Shown piece after piece: positions 22,724-28,444 of a stretch of DNA of 28,444 nucleotides. The translations under genes were made by a program, and so were the position numbers. This DNA is from CAZGSG01 sp964528095 (GTDB taxonomy: Bacteria > Bacteroidota > Bacteroidia > Chitinophagales > Chitinophagaceae): NCBI GenBank assembly GCA_964528095.1, contig CAZGSG010000032.1, forward strand, positions 1 through 28,444, read 5' to 3'. The notes beneath the pieces were generated by a model. The model did no database searches, was not told the origin of the DNA, and was given only the letters and a program-made list of their open reading frames with translations. Position 1 is the stretch's first letter; the number at the start of each line of letters is the position of its first letter.

Positions 22724-23881
22724 AAATTCAGGGGAGATCAATTGTTTGACGGCTACAGACTGCTGGACGACAAGCAGGTGCTTGTAACTGGCGAGAAAGG
22801 CGATATACAGGGTATCATCCCCCTCGAAGAAGCCGGCGATGATGTTCGTAAGTTCGACGGCATTCTTTCCCCGGGTTTTATCAACTGTCATTGCCATCTC
22901 GAGCTAAGCCATATGAAGGGACTGATTCCCGAAAAAACAGGCCTGGTACAATTTGTATTCAATATCGTCAAACAGCGGCATTTCCCGGAAGATGAAATTC
23001 TCGAAGCTACTGAAAAAGCTGAGGATGAAATGCTGGTAAATGGTATTGTGGCCGTAGGCGATATCTGCAATAGCACGGATGCTGTTTTGCAAAAAACAAA
23101 GGCCCGGATGCGCTATCACAATTTTATTGAAGTAAGTGGCTTTACTCCTGCTGTAGCCGACCAAAGATTTCAACGCGCCCTGCAACTATATAATACGTAT
23201 ACAGGTAATCGGGTAGATTCTGTTTTAGATAATTCTATTGTACCCCATGCTGCTTATTCAGTGACGGATGAGTTATGGCAACACATTATTCATTTTCCCG
23301 GCAATGAGCTGCTCACTATCCATAACCAGGAGACAGCGGCCGAAGATGAGTTGTTCTTAAATGGTAGCGGTGAGTTCTTATTGCTTTATGAAAAAATGGG
23401 TATTGATATTTCTTTTTTCAAGCCACCTGGCAAAAGTAGTCTTCAATCTTTTTTGCCAAAATTTTTGCCGGATCAATCCGTGGTACTTGTGCATAATGTA
23501 CATACATCAAAACAGGATCTTGATTTTTGTTTTACTACTGAGCAAAAAATGCCAGCGCTCAACTGGTGTCTTTGTCCGAATGCTAACCTGTATATCAGCG
23601 GGCGGTTACCGGATGTTGAATTACTAACAAGATACAGTAGCAATATTGTATTGGGTACAGATAGTCTTGCATCAAATCATGCACTGAGTATTTTGTCGGA
23701 AATGAAAACAATGAATCAGCATTTTCCGGGTCTGGGAATGGATCAGTTATTTAAATGGGCAACTTCCAATGGGGCAAAGGCATTAAAAATGGATAATCAG
23801 TTGGGAAGTTTTGAACCCGGTAAAAGACCAGGTGTTTTGGTTTGTAATACTAATCTGACTAAAGTACAAAGGATATTATAG
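22712..23881 (+). CDS. Amidohydrolase-superfamily deaminase-like enzyme
   Basis: A 389-residue cytoplasmic metal-dependent hydrolase of the ATZ/TRZ-cytosine-deaminase-like amidohydrolase group. Visible are the N-terminal beta-sandwich strands, the metal site GFINCHCHLELSH (H60, H62), a second histidine in TIHNQETAAED (H204, followed by E207), the VVLVHNVH block, LNWCLCPNANLYISGRLPDV and the metal aspartate in IVLGTDSLASNHALSIL, then a C-terminal GSFEPGKRPGVLV. The NxHxHLELS and CPNANLYI pattern fits chlorohydrolase/aminodeoxyfutalosine-deaminase-like proteins; a role in the futalosine menaquinone pathway is possible but unproven, and no mqn gene is nearby. It is divergent from prfA, and its start codon lies within the predicted prfA promoter. 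Confidence 0.88.
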   Translation: MAFQKFRGDQLFDGYRLLDDKQVLVTGEKGDIQGIIPLEEAGDDVRKFDGILSPGFINCHCHLELSHMKGLIPEKTGLVQFVFNIVKQRHFPEDEILEATEKAEDEMLVNGIVAVGDICNSTDAVLQKTKARMRYHNFIEVSGFTPAVADQRFQRALQLYNTYTGNRVDSVLDNSIVPHAAYSVTDELWQHIIHFPGNELLTIHNQETAAEDELFLNGSGEFLLLYEKMGIDISFFKPPGKSSLQSFLPKFLPDQSVVLVHNVHTSKQDLDFCFTTEQKMPALNWCLCPNANLYISGRLPDVELLTRYSSNIVLGTDSLASNHALSILSEMKTMNQHFPGLGMDQLFKWATSNGAKALKMDNQLGSFEPGKRPGVLVCNTNLTKVQRIL

Positions 23882-24284
23882 CCAGTTGTTTTTTATCGCA
23901 TTGTGAAAACCCCGGTTTTTAAAATATTATATGTAAATAAGTAATCATTACTTTCTGCAGATCAAAAAAGGAGAAAGAGATTTTACGCAGGGCTAAGGAG
24001 TCAATGAGCCAGGGAAGGGTTTGGTTATTTGTAATTTACTATTTGTTTGTGATAGAGCGTTAACAGAGGGTTTTCTCTGACCTGAAAACGGCCCTCCTGT
24101 TAAAGACAGTTTCTTTTCACAACAGTGAAAAGTCTCCTTTGCTCATCGGCGCAAACATATAGTAACAAATCAAAGGGCGTGATAGAATTATCTCTTTATC
24201 TCCTTAGCCCTGCGTGAAATCTCTTACTGGTATTTTTGAGCTCCAGGCCTTAGCAGGATTTTCTTCCCAAACCCAGAATAATCC
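23882..24284. other. 403-bp non-coding gap with a structured repeat element
   Basis: The gap lies between the convergent amidohydrolase and recO genes. A short AAAACC/GGTTTT hairpin at about 23907-23920 may be a weak terminator for the amidohydrolase gene. Most of the rest is the inverted-repeat element at 23975-24225. No reading frame of note exists on either strand. Confidence 0.65.
23975..24225. repeat. 251-bp imperfect palindromic element with 26-bp arms
   Basis: Arms 23975-24000 and 24200-24225 are reverse complements with one mismatch (25 of 26), carrying the core ACGCAGGGCTAAGGAG. Inside, 24027-24050 is roughly complementary to 24149-24174. Further in are two hairpins: 24060-24103, with paired blocks TTAACAG/CTGTTAA, AGGG/CCCT and TTTTC/GAAAA, and 24113-24132, with an 8-bp stem around AACA. 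The nested arrangement suggests one long folded structure rather than two chance repeats. No target duplication or transposase is visible. The core resembles CGCAGAG-type dispersed repeats known from many environmental bacteria, from memory only. Confidence 0.8.
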
Positions 24285-25031
24285 CTAACTGAGTATCTCC
24301 CTTAATACCGGCAGGGTCTTCATATTTCCAAAGTCCTGGATATGCAACGCATAATACCGTTCATACGCATATAAAAGATTGCGGCGGAAATCATGATTCA
24401 ATTTTATATCCTGTAATTCTTCTGGTTGTTGCACCTTTAATAATTGAGAAGTGATATAGGCATATTTATCTTCCAGGAAATAAGGATGCGCGGGTACTGC
24501 ATCAACAAATCCTCCCTCCTGCAGATCAAGTACGGTTTTTTGGTCATTGTAATTATCATTAAACCGGAAACCAAAAAACACGGGCAGGTGTAGTGCAAAG
24601 AAGAGCGGGAAATTGGCGGCTACTGCCTGGTCAGCCTTATCGAGATGTTTAAACGCGTCTTCGGTAAAATAAAATAACTCCGGGTTGTTTTCAGGTTGTT
24701 TAAGACATTTAGTCAATAGTTCTACCATAAACAGCGCTACTGCATTCTTAGGCACATCTGTCAGGATGGATGTATATAAATAAGCCCATCTGAATTCTTT
24801 TATCCGGTGCAGTTGTTTTAATTCATTATGGTATACAACCATATCCAATATTGCAGCAGGTTGAAAAAGACTGGCTTTACCCCCTCCTTTTTTAGTCGAT
24901 ACCCGTATTCCGTTTATTAAATATGATTGCAATCCGAATAGTTCGGTAAACATTGATACGATCAAACTCGTTTCTCCGTATTTTACTGTGCGCAGAACGA
25001 TTCCTTTTGTATGATGTAGTTTATCCGCCAC
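24285..25031 (-). CDS. recO: DNA repair protein RecO
   Basis: A 248-residue recombination mediator that with RecF and RecR loads RecA onto SSB-coated gapped DNA. The N-terminal OB-fold is recognised from HHTKGIVLRTVKYGETSLIV, FTELFGLQSYLINGIRVSTK and the LFQPAAILDMVVYHNELKQL block; the helical C-terminal part follows (ALFMVELLTKCLK, YFTEDAFKHLD, HLPVFFGFRF). Only one cysteine is present, so the zinc finger found in some RecO proteins is absent. It starts two bases after the porZ stop, so it is translationally coupled to porZ. Its 3' end faces the structured repeat element. Confidence 0.94.
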   Translation of the reverse strand: MADKLHHTKGIVLRTVKYGETSLIVSMFTELFGLQSYLINGIRVSTKKGGGKASLFQPAAILDMVVYHNELKQLHRIKEFRWAYLYTSILTDVPKNAVALFMVELLTKCLKQPENNPELFYFTEDAFKHLDKADQAVAANFPLFFALHLPVFFGFRFNDNYNDQKTVLDLQEGGFVDAVPAHPYFLEDKYAYITSQLLKVQQPEELQDIKLNHDFRRNLLYAYERYYALHIQDFGNMKTLPVLREILS

Positions 25032-25033
25032 GG

Positions 25034-27343
25034 CTATTTACTTATAAAAACGATTTTTGATACAGTCTTTTCTACTTTAAACGCCGTTGCCGGATCTGTA
25101 CTTACAATAACAAGGTAAACACCTGTTGAGATCTTTCTTCCCCGGTAATCTTTGCCATCCCACACAGCCTGTCCTCCCAATGCCCTTGTCTGGTAAACCA
25201 GCCGGCCGTCGGGCTCTGTGATCTTGACAATGGAATTATCCGCTAGCCCCCTGATAGCGATCGTTCCGCTAAACCCCGGAGGTACCGGATTGGGGAATAC
25301 CAGCACATTTTCATGTTTGTCTGTTGCTTCTGTAGCTGTGCTCCTGAATGAGCATATGCCATTTAATGTTGCAAAAAAAACTTCGCCTGTTTTTCCATCA
25401 ATTGTTATTTTTTTTACATCATTACTTAACAAAGGGCTATTAGCTTCTGTAAACTGGTAGATCACCCGCTGACCGTCTGCACTGATCAGCGACACACCGT
25501 TGGCAGTAGCTACCCATTTTCTGTCGGCCCCATCCACGGCAATGCTTCTTATTTCCTGCCCGCTGAATAAATAGCCGGCAAAATTCCCTTGTTGAACAAT
25601 TGGCCAGATCGCATCGCAACCCATACTTCCAAACGCGTCCTGCGCGCATTGAATAACACCGATCCCATTCGAAGTGCCTACCCATATGAAGCCATTTCTG
25701 TCCTTAGCAATACAAAGCACATTATTATCCGGCAGATTACCCAGGCCTGTACCGATAGCATATTTTTTCCAACGATCGTCATTGGTGTTCTCAAGACTTT
25801 CTCCACTGTCAAAACAGATCAGCCCATTACCTTTTGCCCCAACTATCCATTTGTAATTATTCTCATCGATCAGTATCTGCGCAAGTGAATTTTCAGAAAG
25901 AAAAAAAGGTGTTGTAAAACGTATCCAGGTATCATCATTCTTTTTTACCAGCAAGGGCTGCGTAGCGCCATAGTTGGATACCCATAGATTGTTGTTGGCA
26001 TCAAATGCCAGGCCTGATACCCTGTAGCTGCCGGGATCTCCCACGGCGGCGCCCAGCTCACCTTGTTTATATATTTGAAAAGACTGGTCAGTTTTTACAT
26101 GTAGTAGTCCTCCTCCATAGGAACCTGCCCATATTGTCTGATCACGTTTATCGATTGCTATGGCAATATAATCCAGCAAGGTATCCAACTGGGCGAACCG
26201 GTAACGGTTAATATTGGTCCATTGGCCTTCTTTAAGAACATAGATACCATTTCCATTGTACTGGTAGTTCCAGGCTTCATTTATTTCACCTGCGGTTGCA
26301 TAGAATACATTGTTGAAAACGGTCATTTCGCCGCTGGCTGTAGCTTCGGGAGAATTAGGTTTGAATTGCTCAAAAGAAGTGCCGGTAAAATGTGAAAGCC
26401 CTCCAAACTGATCTGCCAGCCATACCATATTATCAATCAGTATCGCTTTGCGGGGAAAAGAAATAATACCAGGCTGTACGAATGAACGGTCTGTTATACC
26501 ATCGGCCCTGAGTACGGTTAACTTTGCTTCACCGGTATTTTTTCGCTGACACAATATGATCCTGTCTTCAGCAACATTGCTGTTAATAATGGGCCAGTCA
26601 TTATAAAAAAAGAATGTCCAGTTTGTTCCGTTTTGTACAAACAGGGAATCATTTTTTTGTACGATTATTTTATTCTGCAGTTTCAATACGTTCTGTACGG
26701 GCCCCGGTGAAAGTCCTTCCTGTAAACCCATCACCTGCCAATTAGCATAATTTGCCGGGTTGGTCGTGTTCTCCCTTGTCTTCTTTAGTCCTTCTTCTGT
26801 GGCTGCATAAAAGAAGCTGCCATCGCTTGTAAAACCATTCACCTGCACCCGGTTGCCACCGTTTCCGATAAACCAGGAATCTTTTATTTCATACCGCTCG
26901 CCATCCACCACGATCACCCCCAGACCGGTCGAGAGATAATAATCAGTGCCACGGGCATACACGGCATATATCTTTTTATTACCGATAATATTATCCTGTT
27001 TTATATCAGGAACGTTGATAATATCATTGCGGTGGATTATATCGATATTGCTATTGGCATAGGCAATAAAAAGTTTTTCATTCAGTGCATCATAGCAGAT
27101 ACTGCTAATACCGGTCTCGCTCAGGCCGGTGACCTTGCTCATTCTTTCAAATGACCTGTCTGCTATATTATAAGTAAACAGACTATATGGAGTGGCACAG
27201 TAAATGCGGGTAGCACTCCCGGCTACATCAATAGCGCTGCCATAAGGCAGGTGTTCGCGCCATAAACCGACAGGGGGTAAGGGCTGTTGCGCAAAGAGGC
27301 TGTTGAACTGAAAAAAGAATATGATCCAAAACAATACTCTCAC
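25034..27343 (-). CDS. porZ: PorZ-like component of the type IX secretion system
   Basis: A 769-residue exported protein. The signal peptide is MRVLFWIIFFFQFNSLFA, then Q. It begins with a two-component-regulator-like beta-propeller (WREHLPYGSAIDVAGS, then YCATPYSLFTYNIADRSFER), has further propeller repeats such as TIWAGSYGGGLLHV, NNLWVSNYGATQPL, NYKWIVGAKGNGLI and FIWVGTSNGIGVI, and ends in a C-terminal domain (about 678-769: VFPNPVPPGFSGTIAI, then the GRKISTGVYLVIVS block) of the por-secretion-tail type. In Porphyromonas PorZ is a surface T9SS component that delivers anionic lipopolysaccharide to the attachment complex. The start is GTG 27343; it is the first gene of a porZ-recO operon. 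Confidence 0.88.
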   Translation of the reverse strand: MRVLFWIIFFFQFNSLFAQQPLPPVGLWREHLPYGSAIDVAGSATRIYCATPYSLFTYNIADRSFERMSKVTGLSETGISSICYDALNEKLFIAYANSNIDIIHRNDIINVPDIKQDNIIGNKKIYAVYARGTDYYLSTGLGVIVVDGERYEIKDSWFIGNGGNRVQVNGFTSDGSFFYAATEEGLKKTRENTTNPANYANWQVMGLQEGLSPGPVQNVLKLQNKIIVQKNDSLFVQNGTNWTFFFYNDWPIINSNVAEDRIILCQRKNTGEAKLTVLRADGITDRSFVQPGIISFPRKAILIDNMVWLADQFGGLSHFTGTSFEQFKPNSPEATASGEMTVFNNVFYATAGEINEAWNYQYNGNGIYVLKEGQWTNINRYRFAQLDTLLDYIAIAIDKRDQTIWAGSYGGGLLHVKTDQSFQIYKQGELGAAVGDPGSYRVSGLAFDANNNLWVSNYGATQPLLVKKNDDTWIRFTTPFFLSENSLAQILIDENNYKWIVGAKGNGLICFDSGESLENTNDDRWKKYAIGTGLGNLPDNNVLCIAKDRNGFIWVGTSNGIGVIQCAQDAFGSMGCDAIWPIVQQGNFAGYLFSGQEIRSIAVDGADRKWVATANGVSLISADGQRVIYQFTEANSPLLSNDVKKITIDGKTGEVFFATLNGICSFRSTATEATDKHENVLVFPNPVPPGFSGTIAIRGLADNSIVKITEPDGRLVYQTRALGGQAVWDGKDYRGRKISTGVYLVIVSTDPATAFKVEKTVSKIVFISK

Positions 27344-27347
27344 TTCT

Positions 27348-27355
27348 CAAAATTA
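27348..27355 (-). promoter_or_regulatory. Minus-7 match (TAATTTTG) ahead of porZ
   Basis: On the minus strand TAATTTTG at 27355-27348 fits TAnnTTTG and ends 4 bp before the GTG at 27343, so it would give a leaderless transcript. There is no TTG at the expected distance. It could be chance. Confidence 0.35.
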
Positions 27356-27532
27356 TCGTAAATGGATCAATGCCTGCCGGTATTATGTGTAAAATGATCG
27401 AAAACGCCCTTTAAGCAAGGAAGAATTCCAATAATCTTTTCCATTACCGGCAGGAACAGCGCGCTATTGTTGTTTTTCCGTTTCTTTGCGCTCTGTTTAA
27501 TTAAGAATCATCTAAGCGGTTAAATTCATACT

Positions 27533-28444
27533 ATGTGGCATAACCTGGGGAAGTTTATTCTGAAATATCGCATTGTTCTTTTGATCGCTCTTGGCGGCAT
27601 TACCGGCCTCATGGCTTATTGGGCGAGCCAGGTACAGTTAAGTTATGAATTCACCCGGGCTATACCCTCCAATCACCCGGCAAATATTACCTACCAGGCA
27701 TTCAAAAAGAAGTTTGGTGAGGATGGCAACCTGATGGTGATCGGTATACAGACCGACCAGTTATTTAAAGATAAATTGTTCAATGACTATATGGCTCTTC
27801 AGCGTGAACTGAAGAAGATAACAGGCGTGGAAGATGTGATCAGCGTTCCTACAGCTGTCAACCTGGTAAAAGATTCGGCGACGGAAAAATTGAAACCATC
27901 ATTTATTTTCCCTGACCAGGTGCTTACGCAGGCACAGATAGATAGCGGGGCCGCAGTTTTCTTAAACCTTCCTTTTTACCAGAATTTATTATACAACCCC
28001 ACTACGCATGCCTGGATGATGGGGGTACGGATCAACAAAACGATCATGAATTCGGCTAAAAGAAACGGCGTAGCAGAAAAGATCCGTGAAATAGCAGAAA
28101 AGTTCGGGAGCAATAACAATACTACTATTTACCTGAGTGGATTACCTTTCATACGTACTGAACTTTCTACCCGTATTGCCGGTGAAATGAGATGGTTCCT
28201 GCTCGCATCGGTAGTGCTATCGGCATTAATCCTATTACTTTTTTTCCGGTCATTGAGTTCGACCGTATTATCGCTGGCTGTTGTGATCATCGGCGTGTTG
28301 TGGAGCATGGGTACGATGCACCTGTTTGGCTATAAGATCACCTTGCTAACGGCCCTTATCCCGCCACTGATCGTAGTGATCGGGATTCCCAATTGTATCT
28401 ACTTCCTCAATAAGTTCCATACTGCCTATAACGACTGCGGTGAA
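27533..28444 (+). CDS. RND/MMPL-family transporter, N-terminal fragment
   Basis: The first 304 codons of a large inner-membrane transporter that continues past the right edge; the frame is open throughout. The start is ATG 27533 (MWHNLGKFILKYRIVLLIAL), with a first membrane helix at about residues 14-31, a periplasmic domain (about 35-215, with ANITYQAFKKKFGEDGNLMV, then TGVEDVISVPTAVNL), then three closely packed helices (about 221-240, 245-265, 272-290) and the GIPNCIYFLNKFH segment that follows TM4. This is the RND/MMPL topology (hydrophobe/amphiphile or lipid exporters). The substrate is unknown. It is divergent from porZ with 189 bp between the starts; no exact promoter element was found for it (a TTTCTTTG at 27481-27488 is one base off). 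Confidence 0.9.
   Translation, partial: MWHNLGKFILKYRIVLLIALGGITGLMAYWASQVQLSYEFTRAIPSNHPANITYQAFKKKFGEDGNLMVIGIQTDQLFKDKLFNDYMALQRELKKITGVEDVISVPTAVNLVKDSATEKLKPSFIFPDQVLTQAQIDSGAAVFLNLPFYQNLLYNPTTHAWMMGVRINKTIMNSAKRNGVAEKIREIAEKFGSNNNTTIYLSGLPFIRTELSTRIAGEMRWFLLASVVLSALILLLFFRSLSSTVLSLAVVIIGVLWSMGTMHLFGYKITLLTALIPPLIVVIGIPNCIYFLNKFHTAYNDCGE

Noticed and set aside
1..28444. CRISPR arrays, tRNA or rRNA genes, phage or IS elements
   Set aside because: No regularly spaced repeats, cloverleaf-like sequences, integrase, transposase or phage genes were recognised on either strand.

Overview
The window looks like chromosomal DNA of a Bacteroidota member, most likely from the Chitinophagaceae/Chitinophagales. 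The evidence is a PorZ-type component of the type IX secretion system, a TonB-plug/OMP_b-brl_3 outer-membrane barrel, a DUF1800-DUF1501 pair, Bacteroidota-style POT and OPT peptide transporters, and several TAnnTTTG minus-7 promoter elements. No phage, IS transposase, CRISPR array, tRNA or rRNA gene was seen.

Layout: (1) 1-124, the 5' end of purD on the minus strand. (2) 270-5952, three plus-strand peptide transporters: two paralogous POT/MFS carriers, then an OPT carrier. A 236-bp intergenic element with perfect 46-bp inverted arms separates the second POT gene from OPT. (3) 6050-8752, a minus-strand DUF1800-DUF1501 operon, divergent from an AlkB-type membrane alkane monooxygenase (8852-9916). 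(4) 10418-12584, a secreted M43 metalloprotease lipoprotein facing a small outer-membrane barrel protein and a c-type cytochrome lipoprotein. (5) 12645-15096, serS divergent from a small conserved gene and a periplasmic cyclophilin. (6) 15410-17875, a TonB-receptor-like protein, divergent from gcvH. (7) 18519-19816, an ECF sigma factor and RskA-like anti-sigma pair, then a VanZ-family membrane protein. (8) 20843-22621, a Gly/Asn-rich repeat protein and prfA, divergent from an amidohydrolase. (9) A 251-bp structured inverted-repeat element, then the recO-porZ operon on the minus strand. (10) From 27533, the start of an RND/MMPL transporter that runs off the window.

Functionally the window mixes housekeeping genes (purD, serS, gcvH, prfA, recO) with envelope and nutrient functions: peptide uptake, secreted proteolysis, outer-membrane receptors and type IX secretion. 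Protein digestion outside the cell followed by peptide uptake is a reasonable reading of the M43 protease plus three peptide carriers, but this is inference and the genes are not one operon.

No complete new defence or mobile system is evident. The parts least explained by known families are the two inverted-repeat elements, the DUF1800/DUF1501/AlkB neighbourhood, the repeat protein at 20843-21493, a possible small minus-strand RNA near 20400-20500, and a Glu-to-Lys change at the proton-coupling position of the second POT carrier.
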